NCBI RefSeq assembly: GCF_008807075.1
Contig: NZ_CP035632.1
Location: forward strand, 1,488,001-1,552,000
Origin: Synechococcus sp. RSCCF101
Lineage (GTDB): Bacteria; Cyanobacteriota; Cyanobacteriia; PCC-6307; Cyanobiaceae
Reading direction: 5' to 3'
DNA length: 64,000 bases
The notes under the pieces are model-generated. The model made no database searches, was not told the origin of the DNA, and saw nothing but the letters and a program-made list of their open reading frames with translations. Numbering within the stretch: position 1 is the stretch's first letter; each line of letters begins with the position of its first letter. The position numbers and the translations under genes are program-made. Positions 15,708-23,104 of this stretch are shown here, piece after piece.

Positions 15708-16185
15708 TCCACAGCTGATCGCCGGCACTCAGATCCCGCTCCTGCGCCTCATCCGCGAAGCGCAGACGCGCGCTGCCCCGCAGCAGCAGCACCCACTCAT
15801 GCTCCTGCTGCTCACACCACACATCCTCCGGGTGGCTGAAGCCATTGGAGTGGATCCTCTCGAGACGCCAGGTCGGCTGATGCAGGAGCACATCCAGGCG
15901 CTCCTGCCCGGGCGCGGGGCAGCTGGAGCACAACAGATTGTCCTGACCGGCTGATACGGCATCGCTGCCCCGATCGCCCCAGCGCGTGCCGATGCTGAAT
16001 CCCCAGGACCGGGCCAGCTGCACCACCTCGTTGTGATGGCTGCAGGCGGCCAGTTGCTGACGTCGCTGCGGTTGCGCCTCCAGGCTGCGCACCAGGTCCT
16101 GCAGCGATGCCACCTTGGCGAGGAAGCGAATCAGATCCTCTTCCGCCACGGCTCGCTGATCACAGGTCCTCACCTTGTCACACAT
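15610..16185 (-). CDS. Nif11 domain-cupin fusion protein
   Basis: 191 residues from ATG 16185; GTG 16149 would start right at the Nif11 domain and is a serious alternative. Residues about 13-75 form a Nif11-like domain ('EEDLIRFLAKVASLQDLVRSL' ... 'VVQLARSWGF'). Residues about 110-190 form a single cupin with 'WRLERIHSNGFS', 'QEHEWVLLLRGSARL' and 'LSAGDQLWISAGRRHRV', in which His and Glu could bind a metal. Nif11 domains are best known as leader peptides of ribosomally made peptides, but free-standing fusions like this are not precursors. A sensor or small-molecule-binding role is possible. It converges on and overlaps the PsiE-like gene. Confidence 0.78.
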   Translation of the reverse strand: MCDKVRTCDQRAVAEEDLIRFLAKVASLQDLVRSLEAQPQRRQQLAACSHHNEVVQLARSWGFSIGTRWGDRGSDAVSAGQDNLLCSSCPAPGQERLDVLLHQPTWRLERIHSNGFSHPEDVWCEQQEHEWVLLLRGSARLRFADEAQERDLSAGDQLWISAGRRHRVQRTDPDPGTIWLTLLWTGEWPPG

Positions 16186-16242
16186 CACCCCAGGAGCTGC
16201 GGAGAAGGCGATTGAGCACAGTGGAGGCGACGCTCCATTGAT

Positions 16243-16608
16243 GTGCTCATGCGGCAACCCACACGATCCCTCCAGAGCCGTCTTGCCGGACTGCTGCTGA
16301 TCGCTCTGCTGTTGCTGCCGATCGCACGTCCCGCCGCTGCGGTGACGCCTCCATCGGGCCAGAGCCTGTTCCAGCAGCACTGTGCCGGTTGCCACATCAA
16401 TGGCGGCAACATCATCCGGCGCGGCAAAACCCTCAAGCTCAACGCGCTTGAGCGGGCGGGGCTTGCCGACCCTCAGGCCATCGCCCGCGTGGCAGCCGAA
16501 GGCATCGGCCAGATGAGCGGCTATGGAGAGGTGCTCGGCAGCGGTGGCGCCGAACGTGTGGGGGAATGGGTGTGGCAGCAGGCTCAGAATGCCTGGATCC
16601 AGGGGTAG
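16243..16608 (+). CDS. Cytochrome c6-like small c-type cytochrome
   Basis: 121 residues. Signal peptide (about residues 1-33, ending 'ARPAAA') directs it to the thylakoid lumen or periplasm. The haem-attachment motif C-A-G-C-H lies near residues 47-51 and a Met in 'GQMSGYG' is the likely sixth ligand. The mature size of about 88 residues fits cytochrome c6, but the sequence after the haem ('INGGNIIRRGKTLKL') diverges from canonical PetJ, suggesting a c6-like paralogue (c6B/c6C type). These are soluble electron carriers. It is divergent from the Nif11-cupin gene (57-bp spacer) and overlaps the YciI gene convergently by 25 bp. Confidence 0.85.
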   Translation: MLMRQPTRSLQSRLAGLLLIALLLLPIARPAAAVTPPSGQSLFQQHCAGCHINGGNIIRRGKTLKLNALERAGLADPQAIARVAAEGIGQMSGYGEVLGSGGAERVGEWVWQQAQNAWIQG

Positions 16609-16853
16609 ACCTGCAGCTCGATCCAGATTCCCTGGCGCCAGTAGACATCCTGCCGCAGGAGTGCATCCACCCACTCACGGCTCTCCGCCTCGAAGATGGC
16701 GAAGAGGTGGCTGCTGTCCTGCGTGGGGCCCAGGGTGATCAGAGAACCCTCCTGCTTGAGGGTCTTGAGGCGATCGAGATGCTCCTGGCGGAAGGGTGTT
16801 CGCTTCTCGATCGCACCCTCGCAGTAGCGACCCCAGACAACGAATCGCGCCAT
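16584..16853 (-). CDS. YciI-like protein
   Basis: 89 residues. The ferredoxin-like YCII fold is indicated by 'FVVWGRY', 'R-Q-E-H-L-D-R-L-K-T-L' with a conserved His/Asp pair, 'SLITLGPTQD', 'HLFAIFEAES' and 'DVYWRQGIW'. Family members are small soluble, possibly catalytic proteins without a firm general function. The length is typical. It overlaps the end of the cytochrome gene on the opposite strand. Confidence 0.85.
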   Translation of the reverse strand: MARFVVWGRYCEGAIEKRTPFRQEHLDRLKTLKQEGSLITLGPTQDSSHLFAIFEAESREWVDALLRQDVYWRQGIWIELQVYPWIQAF

Positions 16854-16958
16854 GTTCAGACCTCGGCTTCAGAGCTTCTCAGCATTCTGACGTGAAGAGA
16901 CTTGCTGCCAGGCACCCTTGAAGCGCTATGTTTGGCGAGATGATTCAAAGGTTCACCA

Positions 16959-17330
16959 ATGCTCACCGGCAGTGATCTTCTGGCCAAGGTCAAGGAGCTC
17001 GGCGATGTCTCCAAGTCTGAACTGGTCCGCTCCTGCGGCTACGTGTCCTCCAAGAAGGACGGCAGCGAGCGGTTGAACTTCACCGCCTTCTACGAGGCCC
17101 TGCTCGAGGCCAAGGGTGTGAGCCTCGGTGGCGGTGCAGGCGCCGGCATCGGCAAGGGCGGCCGCAAACTCAGCTACGTGGCCACCGTTCAGGGCAATGG
17201 CAATCTGCTCATCGGCAAGGCCTACACCGCCCTTCTGGATCTCAAGCCCGGCGACGAATTCGAGATCAAGCTCGGCCGCAAACAGATCCGTCTGGTGCCT
17301 GTGGGCGGCACCGACGAAGACGAGGAGTGA
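16959..17330 (+). CDS. CyAbrB-type AbrB-family transcriptional regulator
   Basis: 123 residues. The N-terminal helical part ('LTGSDLLAKVKELGDVSKSELVRSCGYV') is typical of cyanobacterial AbrB proteins. The AbrB-type DNA-binding beta-barrel is at the C-terminus (about 75-118: 'GNLLIGKAYTALLDLKPGDEFEIKLGRKQIRL'), the reverse of the Bacillus order. CyAbrB proteins regulate carbon/nitrogen balance and are very abundant. ATG 16959 follows a 105-bp upstream region containing a weak promoter-like pair (TTGCTG 16902-16907, TATGTT 16927-16932). A strong hairpin (17364-17391) follows the gene. Confidence 0.92.
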   Translation: MLTGSDLLAKVKELGDVSKSELVRSCGYVSSKKDGSERLNFTAFYEALLEAKGVSLGGGAGAGIGKGGRKLSYVATVQGNGNLLIGKAYTALLDLKPGDEFEIKLGRKQIRLVPVGGTDEDEE

Positions 17331-17363
17331 TCAGCTGGCCTCGCCGAAAGGCAGGCCAGCACT

Positions 17364-17391
17364 GGCCTGAGGGGATCTCTCCCCTCAGGCC
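17364..17391. terminator. Hairpin between abrB and trpA (likely bidirectional terminator)
   Basis: A perfect 11-bp inverted repeat, GGCCTGAGGGG / CCCCTCAGGCC, with a 6-base loop lies between the convergent abrB and trpA genes. There is no U-run after it on the plus strand, so intrinsic termination efficiency is uncertain. Its position between two gene ends favours a terminator or RNA-stabilising role. Confidence 0.6.
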
Positions 17392-17451
17392 GTCTCCATG
17401 ATCTGAAGCCGAGGGCTCACGTCCTGCCGGACCGGTGAACCGACCCGCGGC

Positions 17452-18315
17452 TCAGGCCGTTGCGGTGTCGTCGAGCGCGCGCCGCAACGCTCCACAGAAC
17501 ACACCAGCAGCCTCGGCAACAGGTTGGGCCTTCTGCCCGGCTGATGCCATCAACCGCACAAGGGCACTGCCGACAATCGCGCCATCGGCACCCCAGTCGC
17601 GCACCTGCTGCACCTGATCGGGGCCGGAGATGCCGAACCCGACAGCCACTGGGATGGTGCTGAGCTCTTTCAGCTGCCGCACACGATCGCCCACGGCCTG
17701 CTGCAACTGGGCCCGCTCACCGGTGACTCCCGTCACGCTGACGAGATAGAGGAAGCCGCGGCTGGCCGCCGCGATGCGCCGGAGGCGTTCCACCGGCGTG
17801 GTGGGTGCAACCAGTAGCACCAGATCAAGTCCGTGATCGGCAGCGATCGGTGAGAGCAGGTCCGCTTCCTCCAGGGGAAGATCGGGCACCACGAGCCCGG
17901 CGGCACCGGCTTCGGCCGCCTCGCGGCAGAAGCGTTCCATGCCCCGGTTCAACAGGGGATTGCTGTAGGTGAACAACACCACAGGCAGCCGCAGCTGATC
18001 ACGCAGCGAGGCCAGCATCTCCAGCACCCTGGCGGGCGTGGTTCCAGCCTTCAGAGCGCGGGAGGCGGCAGCCTGAATCACCGGTCCATCGGCAAGAGGA
18101 TCGCTGTAGGGGATGCCGAGCTCCACCAGATCAGCGCCATGACGCTGCAGCGCCAGAAGGGTGTCGGCCGTGACGTTCAGATCCGGGTCGCCGGCCATGA
18201 GGAACGGCATCAATGCACAGCGCTGCTGTTGACGCAGTGCGCTGAACAGGGAGCTGATCGCTGTGTCTCGGGCGCCTGCGGCGGGAGTGGGGAGTCCTGT
18301 CAAGCCGTCAGGCAC
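17452..18315 (-). CDS. trpA: Tryptophan synthase alpha chain
   Basis: 287 residues from GTG 18315, with no better ATG. Catalytic Glu and Asp are visible in '[19 protein letters not shown]' near residues 66-84. The loop 'FTYSNPLL', 'VPDLPLEEA', 'SVTGVTGER' (loop 6) and phosphate-binding 'VGFGISGP' and 'AIVGSALV' are all intact. It cleaves indole-3-glycerol phosphate and passes indole to TrpB. It lies at the end of the ndhL-DUF3007-trpA group, an arrangement common in cyanobacteria. Confidence 0.97.
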   Translation of the reverse strand: MPDGLTGLPTPAAGARDTAISSLFSALRQQQRCALMPFLMAGDPDLNVTADTLLALQRHGADLVELGIPYSDPLADGPVIQAAASRALKAGTTPARVLEMLASLRDQLRLPVVLFTYSNPLLNRGMERFCREAAEAGAAGLVVPDLPLEEADLLSPIAADHGLDLVLLVAPTTPVERLRRIAAASRGFLYLVSVTGVTGERAQLQQAVGDRVRQLKELSTIPVAVGFGISGPDQVQQVRDWGADGAIVGSALVRLMASAGQKAQPVAEAAGVFCGALRRALDDTATA

Positions 18316-18347
18316 GGATGCAGCGGTCAGACTATGCCGGCGGCGGC

Positions 18348-18698
18348 TCAGAGCCCGGCCGATTCGGCCCGGTCAGCATCGTCCACCTGGCCCACTTCCT
18401 CCAGCAGTTCACGCTGCTGTTCCGGGCTGAGCTCTTCGAAGCGGCGCATCAATGCGTCGTCGGTGGCGGCGTCATAACCGGCGCGATAGCGACGCCGCTG
18501 CTCCATGAAGGTCATGCGGCCGCTGACGACGCGCACCAGGTATGTGCCGGTCCAACCGAGCACGATCAGCACCAGCATGGCCTGGGCGGCAATGCCCGCC
18601 TGAGCGGCCTCAAGCCCGACGCGCTGGAAGAGTCCATAGCCCGCCGCTCCCAGAAGGAATACGGCCAGGCCGAGGAGCAGAGCCCGTCCGCGCGTCAT
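18348..18698 (-). CDS. DUF3007 family protein
   Basis: 116 residues. Two transmembrane helices (about 5-25 and 36-60) are followed by a charged cytosolic tail with '[33 protein letters not shown]', a pattern seen in DUF3007 proteins of cyanobacteria and plastids. The function is unknown, but the genetic link with ndhL suggests a role in NDH-1 or thylakoid assembly. Its ATG overlaps the ndhL stop (18695-18698). Confidence 0.85.
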   Translation of the reverse strand: MTRGRALLLGLAVFLLGAAGYGLFQRVGLEAAQAGIAAQAMLVLIVLGWTGTYLVRVVSGRMTFMEQRRRYRAGYDAATDDALMRRFEELSPEQQRELLEEVGQVDDADRAESAGL

Positions 18699-18949
18699 GA
18701 GAGTTCGCCCTGACCCTTGAGGCGGAAGTTCAAGAAGGGAGCGAAGACGATCAGGCCGGGGAAGAACAGAAACACCAGCCCGTACACGCCGAGACGCTCA
18801 AGCTTGCTCATCACCACCCAGCGTCGCTGCATCCAGACGTAGAGCAGCAGCGGCACCACCACCAGATAGAGGCCGCCCAGGCTGAGATAGGCGCCGATCA
18901 CCAACCAGCTCTCCAGGCTGATGCTGCTCAGAAACCCGGGCAGAGTCAT
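18695..18949 (-). CDS. ndhL: NDH-1 subunit L (NAD(P)H-quinone oxidoreductase subunit L)
   Basis: 84 residues from ATG 18949, chosen over longer in-frame extensions because NdhL proteins are about 70-90 residues. Two membrane helices ('[25 protein letters not shown]' and '[24 protein letters not shown]') match the family. NdhL anchors the oxygenic-photosynthesis-specific part of the thylakoid NDH-1 complex and is involved in cyclic electron flow and CO2 uptake. It is the first gene of the ndhL-DUF3007-trpA unit. Confidence 0.92.
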   Translation of the reverse strand: MTLPGFLSSISLESWLVIGAYLSLGGLYLVVVPLLLYVWMQRRWVVMSKLERLGVYGLVFLFFPGLIVFAPFLNFRLKGQGELS

Positions 18950-19162
18950 GGCTCGGAGGCTGCAATGAACACCGGGCCAACTGTACGGGCCACACCGGGA
19001 GAACGAATCGACAGGCGCAAAGTGGCACACCAGCCACGAGACCGACTGAGACGGAACAAGCCAGATCAATCGGCGCTCCACCGCCGACGACGCTCTCAAC
19101 CGGTCTCACAACGCGACCAGCCGCTCTCGCCAGCCCACGGAACCACAGGCTCAAGGCCGGGT

Positions 19163-19438
19163 GTGACTGGCACACGACTGGCCGAGGCACTCTTGACCCC
19201 GACCCTTGCATCTCGCGCCTGGCTCGCCAACGTGTGTCTGTTGTTCATCGCTCCCCTCATGGCCCTGAAGCGGTTGCTGCGGGATGGCAGCTGGTGGCGG
19301 CAGCACGCAGAGGCTCTGAGCCAGTGGCAGATGGCCCGGGGCGAGCGTCCCGCCGGACGCAGCCCCATCACCCTCGAAGCCCTGCGCATCCAGGCGCGGG
19401 ATGGCGCCGGGCCTGGTGCGGCGGCCTCGCGCCTCTGA
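19163..19438 (+). CDS. Small hypothetical protein
   Basis: About 91 residues if begun at GTG 19163; an open frame extends further 5' but that part is Arg-rich, antisense to the ndhL leader and unconvincing. The body has one hydrophobic segment ('AWLANVCLLFIAPLMAL') followed by a basic helix ('KRLLRDGSWWRQHAEALSQWQMARGE') and a Pro/Ala-rich tail. It lies just before tRNA-Leu. It could be a small peripheral membrane protein; start and reality are both uncertain. Confidence 0.45.
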   Translation: MTGTRLAEALLTPTLASRAWLANVCLLFIAPLMALKRLLRDGSWWRQHAEALSQWQMARGERPAGRSPITLEALRIQARDGAGPGAAASRL

Positions 19439-19448
19439 GACAGCCGCC

Positions 19449-19532
19449 GGGGGCATGGCGAAATCGGTAGACGCAGCGGACTTAAAATCCGCAGACCGCA
19501 AGGTTGTGGGGGTTCAAGTCCCCCTGCCCCCA
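19449..19532 (+). tRNA. tRNA-Leu (anticodon UAA)
   Basis: A complete type-II tRNA: acceptor 5' GGGGGCA pairs with 3' TGCCCCC, discriminator A. Anticodon arm gcgga-cTTAAAA-tccgc has TAA at positions 34-36. A short variable arm and T-loop GGTTCAAGTCC are visible. CCA is not encoded. There is no intron in the anticodon loop, although this gene carries a group I intron in many cyanobacteria. Confidence 0.95.
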
Positions 19533-19914
19533 TCCATCACTCCGCTGAGCTGACTCCCCCTGCCTCCACAGCAACGCCGCTGCAGCCGTGATCGCGGCGG
19601 CAAGAGCAGGCCACCGGTTCAGACCTGACATCACTCCAACGGCAAGCCGCAGCGACAGGCCCGTGTCCAAAGCCCGGCGGCGAACGGCCTGCGACTGAGA
19701 CGGCCGCCCATGACGATGCGGACCCGTTGCGACAACCCGCTCAGGGCGCGCACCTCGGAGAGGGCCATCCGGGGTCGCTTGACCGCTGCACCAATCACGG
19801 CTAGTACGGGTGTACTTGCGGCCGAACCATGCCTGTCGCCTCCCCCTACGCCACCTTCCGGGCTCAGGACTGGAACTCCGGCCCATGCCCTCTCCCCCGC
19901 ACCGATCAGCACCC
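19533..19914. other. Intergenic stretch with no recognised feature
   Basis: About 380 bp between tRNA-Leu and the DUF1651 gene. Short open frames exist on both strands, but all are Arg/Pro/Ala-rich shadows without a recognisable domain or clear ribosome-binding site. I see no hairpin terminator or repeat. It may contain decayed coding sequence, which I cannot identify. Confidence 0.4.
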
Positions 19915-20163
19915 ATGGGACAGCAAGGCTGGCTGCAGCACCCCACGAGCACGGAAACGAAACGCTTCCACCGCGACACGACGCACTGGACGGAGACCCC
20001 GATGGTCTTCATCGATTCAGGGCGACCTCTTCCTGGGCAGCCCGCTCTGCTGAAGAGCCGCTCCTACGTGCACCGCGATGAGGCCACCGCGCTCTGGCAG
20101 CGCCTGCGCCGACAGGGGTGGAAGCCGGTCGCACCCCAATGGGGCGAGTCCGAGGAGGTCTAG
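19915..20163 (+). CDS. DUF1651 family protein
   Basis: 82 residues from ATG 19915; upstream in-frame extension is not supported. The domain shows 'GQQGWL' near the start, 'FIDSGRPLPGQPALLKSRSYV' and 'RDEATALWQRLRRQGWKPVAPQW' near the end, the signature of DUF1651. This is a small protein family confined largely to marine and freshwater picocyanobacteria, often in many copies. Function unknown. The end is 25 bp from the convergent GGDEF/EAL gene. Confidence 0.82.
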   Translation: MGQQGWLQHPTSTETKRFHRDTTHWTETPMVFIDSGRPLPGQPALLKSRSYVHRDEATALWQRLRRQGWKPVAPQWGESEEV

Positions 20164-20188
20164 CGGCCGGCGCCGGCAGGCTCGAACG

Positions 20189-23104
20189 TCAGGGCGCCGG
20201 GGACTCGGGTGGATGGCCTGCGCCCGCCGCGGCAGCCGGTGCCGGCAGCGGGCTCTCATTCGGCCAGCGCCGCAGAAAAGCCAGGAAATCGCCAGCGGAA
20301 AGCGGTCGGGCGAAGTAATAGCCCTGCCCCACCGTGCAGCCCCGCTCGCGCAGACACCGGGCCTGGGCCTCGTCTTCCACGCCCTCGGCCACGGTGGTGA
20401 GATCCATCGCCTTGGCCAGGGCCAGGATCGACTCCACGATCGCCAGGTCCTCGCGGCTGCTGGGCAGGGCCATCACGAACGACTGATCAATCTTGAGGCG
20501 ATCGATCGGCAGACGCTTGAGCTGGGCGAGAGAGGAATAGGCCGTGCCGAAATCATCGATCGACAGGTTGAGGCCCCGCTCCCGCAGGGCCCGCAGGGTG
20601 TGAACCTGCTCCTCGGGGTGGGTCATGATGAAGTCCTCGTTCACCTCCAGTTCCAGATGGGAGGTGGGGAAGCCTGTTTCGGCCACCACGCTGTCGATCA
20701 CCTCCAGCAGCTGGCCGGACTGGATCTGCGGGCCGGCGATGTTCACCGCCACCAGGCCGACATCGATGCCCTGATCCAGCCAGATCCGGCCCTGCCGGCA
20801 GGCCTCGCCGAGCACCCAGCGGCCGATCTCCTCGATCATGCCGTTCTGCTCGGCGATGTCGATGAAATCGCGGGTGCTGATGGAGGACGACAGCGCGCCG
20901 TGCCAGCGCACCAGCACCTCCACGCCGGCGATGCGGTTGCTGGCCAGATCGATCTGCGGTTGGTAGAGCAGCTCCAGCTCCTGCTGCTGGATCGACTGGC
21001 GAATGGCGTTGGAGCAGGCCAGGTGGCGGGCCGAGTGCTCGGCCATCTCGCGGGAGAAGAAGCGATGGGCATTGCCACCGCTCTCCTTGGCCTTGTACAT
21101 GGCCGCATCGGCGTGCTGCAGCAGCACCTCGGACGTGGTGCCGTCGTCGGGATAGAGGCTGACCCCGATGGAGCTGGTGAGAAAGAGCTGGTGGCCATCC
21201 ACCTCCACCGGGTCGCGGTAGAGGGAGAGGATCTTCTTCACCACGATCTGCACGGCATCACTATCGGGAATCGACTCGAGCACGGCAACGAACTCATCAC
21301 CGCCGAAGTGAGCCAGGGTGTCGTTGGCGCGGAACAGGGCCTTCATGCGATCGGACACAGCCAGCAGCACGATGTCACCCACCTCGTGACCGAGGCTGTC
21401 GTTGATGCTCTTGAAATGATCGAGGTCCATGAACATCACCGCCACCTTGCGGCCCTCCCGATCGGCCCGTTTGAGGCTCTCCTCCAGCCGCTTCTTCAGC
21501 ATCAGCCGGTTCGGCAGACGCGTGAGCGGATGGGTGTGGGCCATGTCGTAGAGCATGGCCTCGCTCTGCTTGAGGCTGGAGATGTCGGTGAACACCGCCA
21601 CATAGCCGGTTTTTGTGTTCGCGCTGTCGCGCACCACGTTGATGGTCAGCAATTCGGCGAAGAGAGAGCCGTCCTTGCGGCGGTTCCAGATCTCGCCCTG
21701 CCACTGGTCGTGGCGTTGGAGATCGTTCCACATCTGGCCGTAAAACACATCATCGTGCCGATCCGACTTCAGGAAGCTGGGCTTCTGACCCAGCGCTTCG
21801 GCCTCCGAATACCCCGTGATCCGGCAGAACGACTGGTTGACCTTGATGATGGCATTGCTCGCATCGGTGATCATCACGCCGTCGGCCGTGTGCTCGAAGG
21901 CCACAGCTGAGATCTTCAGGTCCTTGGCCGTCTCGGCCAGCAACGCCATGGTGCGCTTCCGCTGGACGGCGCGCCAGATCTGGTTGAACAGCAGCTGCAT
22001 GGTCTCCACGTCCGACTGCTTGTAGCCCGAGGGCTTGTTGCCCACTCCCGCGATCATCACCACGCGTCCGTCTTCGATCACAGGAACCGTGAGGAAGCGA
22101 GCCAGGTGGGCGTGGCCCTCCGGTAATCCCCTGCGATGGCTGGCTTTGGCGTAGTCGTTCACCACCACAGGCCGCTTCTGCCGGATCGCATCGGCCCAGA
22201 TGCCGGCTTCCGCCACGGGATAGTGGGCGTCATGCACCGCGTGGCAATAGCCCGACAGCGTGCGGCGAGACCAGGTGATCAGCTCGATCGAGTGGCCGTC
22301 TTCATTGACGAAATGCAGGAAGCCGATGGTGCTGCCGGTGAGGGATTCGGCCACCTCGAGGCCGTCCTGGAGAAAATCCTGCTCGTGCTCCCCTTCCGAA
22401 AGCCTGGGAATCGTGAGCAGCGCCTGAGTGCGGGCGCTGTCGAGACGCAGCAGCATCAGGCTGCGCAGCAACAGCCACAGCCAGACGCTCAGCAGAGCGA
22501 AGAAGAAAACGATGAACAGCGTGGTGCGTTGTTCAACCCTCCGTTGCACCCGCTTGGAATCAGCCAGGAAGGTGGCAGCTTGCTGCTCGGCAAACTCCTG
22601 AACGTCGTTCATTTCCAGGAGCAAGGAGTTGATGTACTCTCTGCCCTTTCCCTTCGTGAGCGCCGCCGCCGCCTCCCGCTTGCCAGCGAGGCTGAGGGCA
22701 ATCACCTCCTGACGAATCGGTCGCCAGTCAGCGAACGCCTTCCTCAGGCTGGTGATCTTGTCGAGGTCGCCGAGAAAGCGCTCCTCGATCACATCAGACA
22801 GACCGAAGACTCGGCCTTCAAGCTCATAAACCGAGTTCGCACGGTCACGGATGGCCGCGTCATTCTCGGCCAGCACCACATCCTTCATGTCGCGGTGCAT
22901 CTCCACGATCGCCGCCCGAATCCCCCAGACACTGCGACTCACCGTGAACAGGTGGCGGTGGAGGTTCTCCGTCAGCTGGGCCAGCTGCCGCTGCGACTGG
23001 ATCGTGATCCCGAGCGACACGAGCATGGCTCCGGACACCACGGCGAGGCCCGTCAGCAGGGGATGATCGCGGAGCGCGGTCCGCAGCCGCCTAGCCAGCG
23101 CCAT
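20189..23104 (-). CDS. Membrane GAF-PAS-GGDEF-EAL cyclic-di-GMP turnover protein
   Basis: 971 residues from ATG 23104. Order: TM helix (about 16-36), extracytoplasmic helical sensor (about 37-190), TM helix ('LFIVFFFALLSVWLWLLLRS'), GAF (about 230-400), PAS (about 405-530), GGDEF (about 545-705) and EAL (about 720-965). The cyclase site is intact ('AHFGGDEF'), with an RxxD product-inhibition site (R-A-N-D) five residues upstream. The EAL signature reads E-V-L, but the metal/catalytic residues elsewhere ('LELEVNE', 'DDFGTAYSSL', 'LKIDQSF', 'VAEGVE') are kept, so both activities are plausible. Its start overlaps the upstream ZIP/CNBD gene by 14 bp, implying co-expression. Confidence 0.93.
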   Translation of the reverse strand: MALARRLRTALRDHPLLTGLAVVSGAMLVSLGITIQSQRQLAQLTENLHRHLFTVSRSVWGIRAAIVEMHRDMKDVVLAENDAAIRDRANSVYELEGRVFGLSDVIEERFLGDLDKITSLRKAFADWRPIRQEVIALSLAGKREAAAALTKGKGREYINSLLLEMNDVQEFAEQQAATFLADSKRVQRRVEQRTTLFIVFFFALLSVWLWLLLRSLMLLRLDSARTQALLTIPRLSEGEHEQDFLQDGLEVAESLTGSTIGFLHFVNEDGHSIELITWSRRTLSGYCHAVHDAHYPVAEAGIWADAIRQKRPVVVNDYAKASHRRGLPEGHAHLARFLTVPVIEDGRVVMIAGVGNKPSGYKQSDVETMQLLFNQIWRAVQRKRTMALLAETAKDLKISAVAFEHTADGVMITDASNAIIKVNQSFCRITGYSEAEALGQKPSFLKSDRHDDVFYGQMWNDLQRHDQWQGEIWNRRKDGSLFAELLTINVVRDSANTKTGYVAVFTDISSLKQSEAMLYDMAHTHPLTRLPNRLMLKKRLEESLKRADREGRKVAVMFMDLDHFKSINDSLGHEVGDIVLLAVSDRMKALFRANDTLAHFGGDEFVAVLESIPDSDAVQIVVKKILSLYRDPVEVDGHQLFLTSSIGVSLYPDDGTTSEVLLQHADAAMYKAKESGGNAHRFFSREMAEHSARHLACSNAIRQSIQQQELELLYQPQIDLASNRIAGVEVLVRWHGALSSSISTRDFIDIAEQNGMIEEIGRWVLGEACRQGRIWLDQGIDVGLVAVNIAGPQIQSGQLLEVIDSVVAETGFPTSHLELEVNEDFIMTHPEEQVHTLRALRERGLNLSIDDFGTAYSSLAQLKRLPIDRLKIDQSFVMALPSSREDLAIVESILALAKAMDLTTVAEGVEDEAQARCLRERGCTVGQGYYFARPLSAGDFLAFLRRWPNESPLPAPAAAAGAGHPPESPAP

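Noticed and set aside
16185-16674. Upstream extension of the Nif11-cupin frame
   Set aside because: It is antisense to the cytochrome c6-like gene and has no coding character.
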